Made by a program: the position numbers and the translations under genes. The notes below the pieces were generated by a model. That model had not been told where the DNA came from. It searched no databases and saw nothing but the letters and a program-made list of their open reading frames with translations. A stretch of 64,000 nt of DNA from assembly GCF_023111095.1 (NCBI RefSeq), contig NZ_JALGYW010000009.1, positions 154,103-218,102 on the forward strand, read 5' to 3'. The stretch comes from Maribellus sp. YY47 (lineage in GTDB: Bacteria; Bacteroidota; Bacteroidia; Bacteroidales; Prolixibacteraceae). Of this stretch, positions 7,915-17,299 are shown one piece after another (position 1 is the first letter of the stretch; the number at the start of each line of letters is the position of its first letter).

Positions 7915-9600
7915 ATGAAAACAAAACATATCTGCAACTTAATTATTATTGGACTGATTTTTTTGTTCAGTTTCCAATCGTGTGACAATAGTTTCCTCGA
8001 TGAAACCCAGAACCTGAATTACACTGATATACCCGACACCCTGTTTGTTACCAACACAACACCCCCCTTTAGTCTGAATATGGAATTTAATACCGATAAG
8101 GCTCTCAACTGGAAATTGGTACAATATCCGTTTTGGCTGGAAATTCACCCCAAGGAAGGATCAAAAAATGCCAACGGAAGCTCAGTTGTTCAATTCGGGG
8201 TTAAAGATTCTGACATAACTTTAGGGTTTGGTTTTTATACTTTCCCACTGGTTTTCGATATCGGCAATGGAGAAATGATTGGCTACACCGTTGCATTGGC
8301 TCATTTGGGACATCCGTTAATACAGGTATCACGCAACAATATTTCGTTTGATAACACGTACAATAAATCCTTCGAAATCAGAAACAATAATGGGTATGGA
8401 TTTTTAGCATGGCAAATCAGCAGTGCACCTTCCTGGATAAAAGCCAACAAAACATCAGGGCTGCTTGATGAATTTACATCAGAAGAGATTATGCTTTCAG
8501 CCGACGTTAACGGGCTTGCACCCGGCGAGTACAAGGGCACCGTAGTCATTCAAAGCAATGCCGAGAATACCCCGGTTTTTAATATTCAGGTGTATTTGCA
8601 GATTTCGGCAAGCGCCCATTACGGCAGTTACCGCCAGGGAGTACTCGTTGATACCCGCTTTAGCAAAACCCGCGACGAGGTTATTGTATTAACCAAATCG
8701 CCCAATCAACTCCTCTTTTTTAAAGAGGATATAAATAATCCCAAAATTGTTGAACTAAACGGAGTTCCTCAGTGCCTGGCTTTATCCGAAGACGAATCGT
8801 TGATTGCTGTTGGTTATTCAAATTCAAACCTCACAACCTATGACGCCCTTAGCCGTACTCCTTTAAAAACCTATAATTTGGGAACCATTCCAATAAGCAT
8901 TGAGCTAAACACTAACCAATGGCTTTATTTTATTGCCAAACGCGATTACCAGAATTATCTGCACAGTATAAACCTAAATACTGAAGAAATTGTGCGTGCC
9001 CAAAAAGGCGAAAGCGGACTGAAAACATTAAAAAAAGTGCCCGGAAAACCACTCTTGTTGTCGAACCGGCCCGGCTATTCGCCCGATGGGTTATTTCTGT
9101 TCGATATTTCCGAACCCGGCCAGACCGACTCAATAAACCAGTACCACATGAGCACGTATGGCTACTGGCCATCTGACGATGGAGAACGCTTGTTTACCGG
9201 TTGGAAGAATATTTATAACATGCCCGAATTTACGATTGGGAATAGCTTTTACGTAACTGAGCCACCTGTAATCGGACAACTCAGTTTTAGCAATTACCAA
9301 ACCGTTGACTGTATTTCGAGCCAGCGTTCGACGGAACGAATTTTTGCCGTTACCGGGTTCCACGGGTCAGATGCTTTTTTGATTTTAAAAGTATATAACA
9401 GCAATACGCTTGTTCAGTTAAAGTCTTACGATATGATGTTTGTACGCCCCGATTCATTTACATCCACATGGACAGGGCGGCCTGTAGCCATTTTCCCGTC
9501 GGAAGATAAAACTAATGTGTGGCTGGTACAGAAATTTGCAGACTATATCAGTGACGAAACCGGAATCTGGTCGGTTACAAAAGTGGATATAACCCAATAA
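7915..9600 (+). CDS. Surface lipoprotein with BACON-like domains and a propeller-like C-terminal half
   Basis: A 561-aa lipoprotein: signal peptide with lipobox FQSC (Cys at residue 23). Residues about 30-215 carry two Ig-like segments of BACON type (NWKLVQYPFWLEIHPKEG; SWIKANKTSGLLDEFTSEE; GLAPGEYKGTVVIQSN). The rest resembles a repeated beta-propeller (NQLLFFKED..., VPQCLALSEDESLIAVGYSN...). BACON domains usually occur in glycan- or mucin-binding surface proteins of Bacteroidota. It probably works with the barrel protein just upstream. The function itself is not known. Confidence 0.7.
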   Translation: MKTKHICNLIIIGLIFLFSFQSCDNSFLDETQNLNYTDIPDTLFVTNTTPPFSLNMEFNTDKALNWKLVQYPFWLEIHPKEGSKNANGSSVVQFGVKDSDITLGFGFYTFPLVFDIGNGEMIGYTVALAHLGHPLIQVSRNNISFDNTYNKSFEIRNNNGYGFLAWQISSAPSWIKANKTSGLLDEFTSEEIMLSADVNGLAPGEYKGTVVIQSNAENTPVFNIQVYLQISASAHYGSYRQGVLVDTRFSKTRDEVIVLTKSPNQLLFFKEDINNPKIVELNGVPQCLALSEDESLIAVGYSNSNLTTYDALSRTPLKTYNLGTIPISIELNTNQWLYFIAKRDYQNYLHSINLNTEEIVRAQKGESGLKTLKKVPGKPLLLSNRPGYSPDGLFLFDISEPGQTDSINQYHMSTYGYWPSDDGERLFTGWKNIYNMPEFTIGNSFYVTEPPVIGQLSFSNYQTVDCISSQRSTERIFAVTGFHGSDAFLILKVYNSNTLVQLKSYDMMFVRPDSFTSTWTGRPVAIFPSEDKTNVWLVQKFADYISDETGIWSVTKVDITQ

Positions 9601-9637
9601 TATCGCGATCGAAATAAACGATAAAAGTAAGTTTTCC

Positions 9638-9722
9638 AATTTCGTGCTTACGAAATAAAAAAAACGTAGGCATGAAATTGGGAAAACGTAGTTACGAAAT
9701 TTAAAAAGGTAAGCACGAAATT
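9638..9722. repeat. Cluster of short inverted/direct repeats
   Basis: The unit GTAAGCACGAAATT appears exactly at 9709-9722 and exactly in inverse at 9638-9651, with a near copy GTAGGCATGAAATT at 9666-9679 and a partial copy near 9689-9702. The first copy also forms a 7-bp hairpin (ATTTCGT/ACGAAAT). The rest of 9601-10030 has no gene. It has further short repeats (AGGCAGGCAGGC near 9953). Confidence 0.55.
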
Positions 9723-10036
9723 TTTGGGATCACACCTGCGCTTTTTCTGAGAGGAAAAGAAATCATAAAACATGTATGATTTTAGTACTCGCCGGGAGAA
9801 ATTAAAATGTATTTTTAGTTGCAACGTATTTACCCTCTCTTTTATCTCTACCTTCTGCGAAGGGAAAGACGATCAGCCTCTGAAAACAACAATGCACGTG
9901 TATAAAATGAATACCATTTTACTTCCTGAAGAATAATTGTCCCTGTCTACCCAGGCAGGCAGGCTTTCTTGCCCGCAGGGAAGGATAAAAAGATGGGTAT
10001 GAATATGTGATCGGATAGGGTTTGACTTTCAGAAAA

Positions 10037-10066
10037 AAGCCGCTCTTCAATCATGAAAAGCGGCTT
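10037..10066 (-). terminator. Terminator of purL
   Basis: AAGCCGCT (10037-10044) pairs with AGCGGCTT (10059-10066). On the minus strand the stem is followed by a run of T. It lies just beyond the purL stop. Confidence 0.85.
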
Positions 10067-10082
10067 CTCTATTCTGTAAAAT

Positions 10083-13000
10083 CTATTTCGTTTTGTCAGC
10101 GATCCAGTTTTTGGCATTTACAAAAGCCTGTATCCACGGAGCAATTTCGTCAGCTTTCCGGTCGGCAGGATAATGCGGCCAGTGCCATGGTTTAAAAGCT
10201 CTTTCCAGGTGAGGCATCATTACCAGGTGACGGCCATCTTCCGAGCAAAGTGAAGCAGCATTGTAATGCGAGCCGTTTGGATTTCCAGGATACTCTTCGT
10301 AACTGTATTTCATCGGAATCTGGTACTGGTTCTCGTTAAACGGCAGATAGAATTTACCTTCTCCGTGTGCTACCCAGATTCCCAGTTTCATGCCACCCAT
10401 ATTTCCGAGCATCACCGAATCGTTTTCAAGAATATCTACATTCAGGAAGGTCGATTCGAATTTATGCGACTCGTTGTGCAACATTTTGGGCTGAATACTA
10501 TGCTCGGGATAAACCACGCCCAATTCGATCATTACCTGGCAACCGTTACAAACCCCCAAACTCAAAGTATCTTCCCTGCGGTAGAATTTCTCGAGTGCAA
10601 CACGGGCTTTCTCGTTAAACTTAAATGCGCCGGCCCAGCCTTTGGCTGATCCCAGTACATCGGAATTGGAGAAACCACCCACAAATACGATCATATTCAC
10701 ATCTTCCAGTGTCTCACGTCCGGCAATCAAATCGGTCATATGAACGTCTTTTACGTCCATACCGGCCAGGTACATGGCATAAGCCATTTCGCGGTCGCCA
10801 TTCACCCCTTTTTCACGAATGATTGCGGCCTTAATTCCTGACGGAGTTCTGCGTTTCAGGTCGATACCCAAATCTGCAGCTTTTCCTGTGAAATCCTTGA
10901 AATCGAATTTCAGCGCGTTATTCTTGTAATTTTTGAAACGTTCCAGCGCTTTCTCCTTGCCACTTTGTTTGCGGTCGAGCAGGTACGAAGTTTTGAACCA
11001 CATATCGCGCAACGAGTTGATATCGAAATCAGCTTCCACCGTACGGTTCAGCACTCTCACTTTGCGGTAAGGTACAGGGAAACCAAGCGACATAAATGCA
11101 ACACCAGCTTCGGTCAGCTGTTTTTTCACCTCGTCGTTGTCGGCACACTGGATAACCAACCCGGGGTTCTCAGCCAGTAATATCTTCGCCAAATCTTCCT
11201 CTTCAAAGGCAGTAACATCCACCTTCATTCCGCCTTTGGTGTTGCTGAAACACATTTCCAGCAAAGTAGTAATCAAACCACCCGAAGCAATATCATGTCC
11301 GGCCAGAATCAAATCCTGTTCAATCAGTTTCTGAACCGTATTAAAAGCAACTACAAATTTCCCGGGATCAGCCACCGTTGGCGCTGTCTTCCCTATTTTA
11401 TTGATCGACTGGGCAAAGGCACTTCCGCCTAAAGCTCTTTCCATGAACGATAAATCGATAAAAAGAATCTCCTTACTTTCGTCGTTCACCAATACCGGCT
11501 CCACTACTTTTTTCACATCCGATACCTCGCCCGAAGCCGAGATAATCACCGTTCCGGGCGACAGTACCACATCGTCCTTGTATTTCTGGGTCATCGACAT
11601 GGAGTCTTTTCCGGTGGGAATGTTGATTCCAAGACCGCAAGCAAAATCGCTGGCAGCTTTAACGGCTTTGTAGATCCGTGCATTTTCGCCCGGATTTTTT
11701 GCCGGCCACATCCAGTTGGCGCTTAACGAAACACTTTTGAGGTGATCGGTCATGGGCGCCCAGATAATGTTGGTCAGCGATTCGGCAATTGCCAGCACCG
11801 AACCTCTTTCGGCATCCACCAAAGCTGCCACCGGCGCATGGCCGATGGAAGTTGCAAGACCCGCTTTCCCCTGATAGTCGAGCGTAATCACCCCAACGTT
11901 GTTCAACGGCAACTGAAGCGCACCTGCCGTTTGCTGTTTGGCAATTCGTCCGGTTACCGAGCGGTCCACTTTGTTGGTCAGCCAGTCTTTACAGGCCACT
12001 GATTCCAACTGAATGGTTTGCTCCACCAAATCGTATATTTCTTCCCAGTTGTATTCCAGTTCTTCAAAATCGGGCTCGATGGTTTCGTCTTCCAAAACCG
12101 TTTTGGGTGGATTTCCAAACATGTAGCCCAGTTGCCAGTCGATCGATTTTTCGCCGGTAACCGAGTTTTCAAAGGTAAACTGCATGTCGCCGGTTGCCTC
12201 TCCGATTTCGTACATCGGTGCCCGTTCGCGATCGGCAATCCGGTGAAGCAGGTCAACATGTTCCTGTTTCATCACCAATCCCATTCTCTCCTGCGACTCG
12301 TTTCCGATAATTTCTTTTTGTGAAAGCGTTGGATCGCCCACCGGTAATTTTGATGTATCAATCTTTCCACCCGTCGATTCTACCAACTCCGACAGACAGT
12401 TCAGGTGACCGCCTGCGCCGTGGTCGTGGATCGAAATAATCGGGTTCTCATCCGATTCGCTTAATGCCCGGATGGCGTTGTACACCCTTTTCTGCATTTC
12501 GGGATTTGCACGCTGCACCGCGTTCAACTCGATGGCATTGTTAAACTCGCCGGTTGCTACCGACGAAACAGCGCCTCCGCCCATTCCGATGCGGTAGTTA
12601 TCTCCCCCCAGAAGAATGACTTTATCTCCTTTAGTGGGTTCGTCTTTTAAACTGTGTTTTATATTTCCGAAACCAATACCGCCTGCCAGCATAATCACCT
12701 TGTCGTAGCCGTATTTGGTAAAACTTTCAAAATGCTCAAAAGTAAGCACCGAACCGGTAATGATCGGCTGTCCGAACTTATTTCCGAAATCACTGGCTCC
12801 GTTCGAAGCTTTGATCAGAATTTGCTCTGGAGTCTGATACAACCAATCACGTTCTTCGGTTGCCTGTTCCCACGAGCGTTGCGCTTCTGTCCGGGGATAC
12901 GACGTCATATAAACTGCTGTTCCGGCAATCGGTAAACTTCCTTTTCCCCCGGCAATACGGTCACGAATTTCGCCTCCGGTACCGGTAGCTGCCCCGTTAA

Positions 13001-13772
13001 AGGGTTCAACCGTTGTGGGGAAGTTATGTGTTTCGGCTTTTAATGAAAGTACGGTTTCAATATCCTTAACTTCGAAAAAGTCGGGTTTATCCTGTGTTTT
13101 GGGCGCAAACTGCTCTACCACCGGTCCTTGTACAAAAGAACAATTGTCTTTGTAGGCCGAAACTATTTTATTGGGATTTTCTTTCGATGTTTTTTTGATC
13201 ATCTGGAACAACGACGACTCCATCTCTTTTCCGTCGATGATAAAGGTGCCGTTAAAGATCTTGTGCCGGCAGTGTTCGGAGTTTACCTGTGCAAATCCGT
13301 ATACTTCCCCGTCAGTAAGCGGACGTCCCATTTCTTTTGAAACACCATTCAGGTAAGCAATTTCATCATCGCTTAATGCAAGTCCTTCCTGTTCGTTGTA
13401 TGCCGCAATGTCTTCAATATTCAGAATCGGATCCGGCGCTTTATCGATGGCAAACACCTGCTGGGTAAGCCCGTTGTATATCGCCTGGAGCATCGGATCG
13501 TATTTCGCAGATTTGCTTTCAACTTCGAAAAACTCTTCCATCCGGCGAATTCCATCGATCCCCATATTCTGAGTGATTTCCACTGCATTGGTACTCCACG
13601 GAGTTAGCATCTCTTTACGAGGCCCAACAAACCAACCATCCAGCGTTTGACTTTTCAGGTATTCGGCTCCGGAAAAAAGCCAGATCAGTTTTTCAATATT
13701 CTCTTCACCAAGAGGTTTTGCAGAGTAAACTGCGATAATACTGTTACTTTGATTTTTAAAGAATTGAATCAT
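10083..13772 (-). CDS. purL: Phosphoribosylformylglycinamidine synthase, single-chain PurL
   Basis: Fourth step of purine synthesis: FGAR, glutamine and ATP give FGAM in the cytoplasm. The 1229-aa chain is the large one-polypeptide form. An N-terminal PurS-like region precedes two AIRS-type synthetase halves (EHCRHKIFNG; LKAETHNFPTTVEPFNGAATGTGGEIRD quoted in part as AETHNFPTTVEPFNGAATG; HDHGAGG; GKDSMSM; DIASGG). A class I glutamine amidotransferase domain follows, with the nucleophile in LGVCNGCQVMIELG and the His/Glu pair near the C-terminus (PHLERAFKPWHW). It stands alone with its own terminator, and no purine operon partner is in the window. Confidence 0.97.
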   Translation of the reverse strand: MIQFFKNQSNSIIAVYSAKPLGEENIEKLIWLFSGAEYLKSQTLDGWFVGPRKEMLTPWSTNAVEITQNMGIDGIRRMEEFFEVESKSAKYDPMLQAIYNGLTQQVFAIDKAPDPILNIEDIAAYNEQEGLALSDDEIAYLNGVSKEMGRPLTDGEVYGFAQVNSEHCRHKIFNGTFIIDGKEMESSLFQMIKKTSKENPNKIVSAYKDNCSFVQGPVVEQFAPKTQDKPDFFEVKDIETVLSLKAETHNFPTTVEPFNGAATGTGGEIRDRIAGGKGSLPIAGTAVYMTSYPRTEAQRSWEQATEERDWLYQTPEQILIKASNGASDFGNKFGQPIITGSVLTFEHFESFTKYGYDKVIMLAGGIGFGNIKHSLKDEPTKGDKVILLGGDNYRIGMGGGAVSSVATGEFNNAIELNAVQRANPEMQKRVYNAIRALSESDENPIISIHDHGAGGHLNCLSELVESTGGKIDTSKLPVGDPTLSQKEIIGNESQERMGLVMKQEHVDLLHRIADRERAPMYEIGEATGDMQFTFENSVTGEKSIDWQLGYMFGNPPKTVLEDETIEPDFEELEYNWEEIYDLVEQTIQLESVACKDWLTNKVDRSVTGRIAKQQTAGALQLPLNNVGVITLDYQGKAGLATSIGHAPVAALVDAERGSVLAIAESLTNIIWAPMTDHLKSVSLSANWMWPAKNPGENARIYKAVKAASDFACGLGINIPTGKDSMSMTQKYKDDVVLSPGTVIISASGEVSDVKKVVEPVLVNDESKEILFIDLSFMERALGGSAFAQSINKIGKTAPTVADPGKFVVAFNTVQKLIEQDLILAGHDIASGGLITTLLEMCFSNTKGGMKVDVTAFEEEDLAKILLAENPGLVIQCADNDEVKKQLTEAGVAFMSLGFPVPYRKVRVLNRTVEADFDINSLRDMWFKTSYLLDRKQSGKEKALERFKNYKNNALKFDFKDFTGKAADLGIDLKRRTPSGIKAAIIREKGVNGDREMAYAMYLAGMDVKDVHMTDLIAGRETLEDVNMIVFVGGFSNSDVLGSAKGWAGAFKFNEKARVALEKFYRREDTLSLGVCNGCQVMIELGVVYPEHSIQPKMLHNESHKFESTFLNVDILENDSVMLGNMGGMKLGIWVAHGEGKFYLPFNENQYQIPMKYSYEEYPGNPNGSHYNAASLCSEDGRHLVMMPHLERAFKPWHWPHYPADRKADEIAPWIQAFVNAKNWIADKTK

Positions 13773-13900
13773 TTTGTACGGCTAAGTTTTATGACGAACA
13801 TGTTGTAAAACACGCCACAAAGATAAAAAATAAAAACGGGCGAGTATGATAAGTTTTCACTCGTTTATAATTGTTTATTTTTTCGTAACTCATGTAACTC

Positions 13901-13918
13901 GTCCCGAGCACTCGGGAC
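13901..13918. repeat. Short perfect palindromic repeat
   Basis: GTCCCGAG-CA-CTCGGGAC is a perfect 8-bp stem with a 2-nt loop between purL and the small lipoprotein gene. It has no T-run, so it is more likely a REP-type intergenic repeat than a terminator. Confidence 0.5.
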
Positions 13919-14026
13919 TCGTTTCATCATTAGGTTGCAGTTTTCAACAAGCCTTAAAGTTAAAATGAATTAAAATGATCGGTGAATTCAATTATTCTGG
14001 TTTTCTTTAGCAAAAATTGACAATCA

Positions 14027-14353
14027 ATGCATCGTTTCTTATTACTGTTGATTCTGGTGGCGGCGATGGCCTGCAGCCCGCAGAAAAAAATTCAACGTTC
14101 ATACGTTGGAAAACCCATTACTGCTTTGCTGAAAGAAATGGGCGATCCGCAACAAGTATTTGACAATGAAACCGGAAAGGTGTACATTTTTGAAAAGCAA
14201 AAAGCGCTGAAAGGCACCGAGATCAGCCAGGGAAGATTAGCGCTCGATCCGATTGTAACACCCAAGGTGCAGAAAACCGAACGTTATTATGTAACGGTTA
14301 AAGAAGGGGTGATCGTGAAAATTAAACTCGAAAATGAATACGAACGGCAATGA
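14027..14353 (+). CDS. Small lipoprotein, SmpA/OmlA-like fold suspected
   Basis: A 108-aa protein with a short signal peptide and lipobox AMAC (Cys at residue 16). The segment YVGKPITALLKEMGDPQQVFDNETGKVYIF recalls the SmpA/BamE-type repeat that begins with a G-x-P turn, but similarity is weak. A tail of beta-strands follows (ERYYVTVKEGVIVKIKLE). It is likely an outer-membrane lipoprotein of unknown role and is the last chromosomal gene before the tRNA. Confidence 0.7.
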   Translation: MHRFLLLLILVAAMACSPQKKIQRSYVGKPITALLKEMGDPQQVFDNETGKVYIFEKQKALKGTEISQGRLALDPIVTPKVQKTERYYVTVKEGVIVKIKLENEYERQ

Positions 14354-14441
14354 TTTTTTCTGAAATGTATGCAGGTTAAAAAATTTTTATAGTTTTGCAC
14401 ACACAATTTTCGGGAGATCCGAGAAACGTTCTAAACGTACT

Positions 14442-14527
14442 GCCCAGGTGATGAAATTGGTAGACATGCAAGGTTGAGGGCCTTGTGGGAGTATAATCCC
14501 GTGCAGGTTCGAGTCCCGTCCTGGGCA
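14442..14527 (+). tRNA. tRNA-Leu (anticodon GAG)
   Basis: An 86-nt class II tRNA. Acceptor arms GCCCAGG (14442-14448) and CCTGGGC (14520-14526) pair fully with discriminator A at 14527. The anticodon stem CAAGG/CCTTG encloses the loop TTGAGGG, anticodon GAG. A long variable arm (TGGGAGTATAATCCCG) and a T-arm with GGTTCGAGTCC follow. CCA is not encoded. The 3' end is copied at 63861-63874, which marks it as an integration target. Confidence 0.95.
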
Positions 14528-14529
14528 CT
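14516..14529 (+). repeat. Putative attL, direct repeat within the tRNA-Leu 3' end
   Basis: The 14-mer CCGTCCTGGGCACT covers the last 12 nt of the tRNA and 2 nt beyond. An identical copy lies at 63861-63874 close to the recombinase gene. AGTC stands just upstream in both copies, offset by one C. This is the pattern left by tyrosine recombinases that use a tRNA 3' end. Confidence 0.6.
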
Positions 14530-14541
14530 TTTAAAAATCAC

Positions 14542-14574
14542 AACCCGATGTATATAAGGAAATTACATCGGGTT
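14542..14574 (+). terminator. Terminator after the tRNA
   Basis: AACCCGATGTA (14542-14552) pairs with TACATCGGGTT (14564-14574), followed by TATTTTTTATT. If an element inserted at the tRNA end, this hairpin belongs to the element. Confidence 0.75.
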
Positions 14575-14627
14575 TATTTTTTATTCATACCCGGATACAT
14601 ACCCTTACACTTCAAACAGCATACTTT

Positions 14628-15026
14628 TTAAGAACCAGAAGATGTGTTATCAATAATAAATTCTTTTATTTCCCTTTCTTGTTTTGATGTTCCCAGATAA
14701 AAGCAAAAGAGTCTGTTCTCCTCCGGATAGAAAAAAGAATGTTTCAGCTTAAAGTACTTATGAAAGTTGTCGAAATAAGAGCATTTCTTTTCTTCTTCTT
14801 TTAGGTTGGTGGCATTATCGAAATTTTGCTCCTTGACGTTTTTGAGTTTTTCTTCTGTTGGTGTTGCTAAAGTGTCCTTATTGTATTTTTCGAAATCGAT
14901 TATTTTGATGCGTAAATCAAGTATCTGATTCAACGCAAGAGCCATTTCAGTGAGTTTGTTCGTATCCAAAGGTTCAGCATCATGAAGTTCATTTAGGCGG
15001 TCTGCTATTTCAATTAGCCTTTTCAT
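14628..15026 (-). CDS. Hypothetical protein linked to a decayed WYL regulator
   Basis: A 132-aa protein that I do not recognise. It has an alpha-helical N-terminal half (LIEIADRLNELHDAEPLD...), a lysine-rich middle and an aromatic region (YFDNFHKYFKLKHSFFYPEENRLF). There is no signal peptide. Its ATG overlaps the last codons of the WYL pseudogene upstream (stop at 15010-15012), so the two were translationally coupled. Intactness of this gene is uncertain because its partner is broken. Confidence 0.5.
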   Translation of the reverse strand: MKRLIEIADRLNELHDAEPLDTNKLTEMALALNQILDLRIKIIDFEKYNKDTLATPTEEKLKNVKEQNFDNATNLKEEEKKCSYFDNFHKYFKLKHSFFYPEENRLFCFYLGTSKQEREIKEFIIDNTSSGS

Positions 15027-15600
15027 TGGTGTACTGTTTTAAAGCTTTTTTGTAGTTGTTCTTGATTTGCTCAACGACCTTCGGTGGACTTACTATTTTG
15101 ACGTTGGCTCCAAATGATAAGAGCTCCAACAAGAAGTCATAGGTTAGGTGTATTTTAGATAAATTCTTCCTTCCATTTCGTTATCGATCAGCACTTTCTG
15201 AGAGTCATGCAAAGGCATTGTTATAATGTATTTACTCATACTGAGGCAAGGAGAGAATAACCTCTTCCGGTTCTCCTGCGCCGAGTGTAATAATTCTAAA
15301 ACAATTCCCAAAGTAAGCATTAATAGAGAAGGTCCTTGGTTTCAAAAATTTAATTGAGGTGATAGACAAGTCAGAAAGCCGATCCACCTGATGGTTTTTA
15401 TTCTGTCATCTTTCAGGTCATTCGCAACAATATACCATCGTTTTTAAATTGTTTAAGGACATAGGACTCAATCAGTCTCAAACTTGGAATGATAATCCAG
15501 AATTTATGATAGTCAAATTGCCCCAGAGGCTATTTGTAATTGCATTAAGCAATACGTAAAGGTTTTCAGTTCGCGACGAACTCATACTCGAATTGAGCTA
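15010..15600 (-). pseudogene. WYL-domain transcriptional regulator, frameshifted remnant
   Basis: Reading the minus strand in several frames gives the C-terminal two thirds of a Bacteroidota WYL regulator: a piece like NHQVDRLSDLSITSIKF, then FGNCFRIITLGAGEPEEVIL, YIITMPLHDSQKVLIDNEME, and finally HLTYDFLLELLSFGANVKI with SPPKVVEQIKNNYKKALKQY. Stops and frame changes separate these pieces and no N-terminal wHTH is found. WYL proteins often control defence or stress loci. The gene is dead and lies just inside the tRNA junction. Confidence 0.7.
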
Positions 15601-15718
15601 TTTTTACAAATATATTTTAAAACCACAAAAAGGATAAAATTAAAGACAGAACGCAGTTGAAATCTGTTCTTATAAATTCTTCTACTGCGTTTTTCTATAC
15701 TCCGTTAAATTTTACATG

Positions 15719-17110
15719 CTATCCTTTGGCTACTGTTGCCTCCACTTCATCGGGTGTAATGGGCACTCTTTCGCCAATTATTTCAGCTCCTGTTTCTGTG
15801 ATCAGAATGTCATCTTCAAGACGAATGCCTCCAAAGTCGCGATATTCATTCACTTTATCGAAATTGATGAAATCCTTGTTTATGCCTTCTGCCTGCCATT
15901 TGTCAATTAGTGCAGGAATAAAATAACATCCGGGTTCATTGGTGACTACAAATCCCGGTTTCAGCCGTTTTCCCATACGCAAATACGCAGTTCCAAACTG
16001 GTCAACCGGACGAACTTCATCGTCGTAGCCCACATAAATCTGGCCCAAATCTTCCATATCGTGTACATCCAATCCCATCATATGTCCCAATCCGTGAGGT
16101 AAAAACAGTGCATGAGCTCCACTTTTTACAGCTTCTTTCACATCTCCTTTCATCAGTCCCAGTTCTTTCAAACCTGCAGCCAAAACCTCGCACGCGGCCA
16201 AATGAACCGACAGGTAGGTAACTCCCGGTTTTGACAACTCGGTGGCTTTGTTATTGGCGGCCAAAACAATCTCGTATATATCGCGCTGTTTTTGGGTGAA
16301 CTTACCTCCTACCGGTGTTGTACGGGTAAAGTCAGATGCATAATGCAGAAGAGATTCGGCGCCGGCATCACAAACGATCAACCTCCCTTCCTGTAAAATC
16401 TGAGAGTGATCATGATTGTGTAACGTTTCCCCATTCATGGAAAGAATCGTTGGGTAAGGGCTCACTCCTCCTCCTGCCAGGGCAATTCCTTCGATGGTAC
16501 CTGCAATTTTCTGTTCCCAGGTTCCGGGTTGTGCCATTTTCATGGCAGTAACATGCATTTGGTAGCCGGTTGCACACGCTTTCCTGATCTCGTCAACTTC
16601 CTGTGCTTCCTTTACTTCGCGAAGTGAGATCACCGCTTTAATCAATTCAAGCGATGCGAAACCATTGATTGATTGTGCAGAACTTCCGGTTAAATTTTCC
16701 AGTAAAAGTTTGTTTTCGGCGCGATATGGTGGAAGAAAATGAATTTTCCGGCCTGTCTCTTTGGCCGCCTTCACCACATCGAAAACCTTGGCAAACGGCG
16801 CTGTATTTGTTATTCCTGCTTTTGCAGCATTTTCCTGTAAAGTCACCTGTGGCCCCATCCAAATGATGTCCTCAATATCCACATCATTTCCAAAAATAAA
16901 ATCCTCGCCACTGTCAAAATCCACAACACCCACCAAACCGGGAAAGTCAAGACCAAAGAAATATAAAAAGTTACTGTCTTGTCTGAAATGATAGGTATTA
17001 TCCCGGTAATTCATCGGAGCCTCCACATTGCCTAAGATCAGTGCAATGCCGGTCAATCCTTTTGTTTTCAGGGCGCTTCTCCTGTTAATGTATGTACTTC
17101 TGTCAAACAT
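15719..17110 (-). CDS. Xaa-Pro aminopeptidase, M24B family
   Basis: Removes N-terminal residues that precede proline, probably in peptide salvage in the cytoplasm. The N-terminal creatinase-like domain (residues about 1-150) is followed by the pita-bread domain. Dinuclear metal ligands are visible: VCDAGAESLLHYASDFTRT (two Asp), LPHGLGHMMGLDVHD (His), TNEPGCYF (Glu) and GGIRLEDDILITE (Glu). I start at the ATG at 17110 (MFDRSTYINRRSALK) because homologues begin there. An in-frame start 12 codons upstream is possible. It lies inside the tRNA-to-attR interval although it looks like a core gene. Confidence 0.92.
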   Translation of the reverse strand: MFDRSTYINRRSALKTKGLTGIALILGNVEAPMNYRDNTYHFRQDSNFLYFFGLDFPGLVGVVDFDSGEDFIFGNDVDIEDIIWMGPQVTLQENAAKAGITNTAPFAKVFDVVKAAKETGRKIHFLPPYRAENKLLLENLTGSSAQSINGFASLELIKAVISLREVKEAQEVDEIRKACATGYQMHVTAMKMAQPGTWEQKIAGTIEGIALAGGGVSPYPTILSMNGETLHNHDHSQILQEGRLIVCDAGAESLLHYASDFTRTTPVGGKFTQKQRDIYEIVLAANNKATELSKPGVTYLSVHLAACEVLAAGLKELGLMKGDVKEAVKSGAHALFLPHGLGHMMGLDVHDMEDLGQIYVGYDDEVRPVDQFGTAYLRMGKRLKPGFVVTNEPGCYFIPALIDKWQAEGINKDFINFDKVNEYRDFGGIRLEDDILITETGAEIIGERVPITPDEVEATVAKG

Positions 17111-17299
17111 AGTATTTGTATATTTTATAAAAACCCGAAAATACAATTAATCTTACCAAAAGCATAAAGGCTACTTTTAATAAGTCTTAAAAATAGACTT
17201 AAATCTCTGAATTTATCTTGATTCCTCTCAGGTTAGCGACAAAGTCATGACAAACTTTTTTTCAGTAATAGGCGATTTAAATTAATGTGAGTTCAATGA

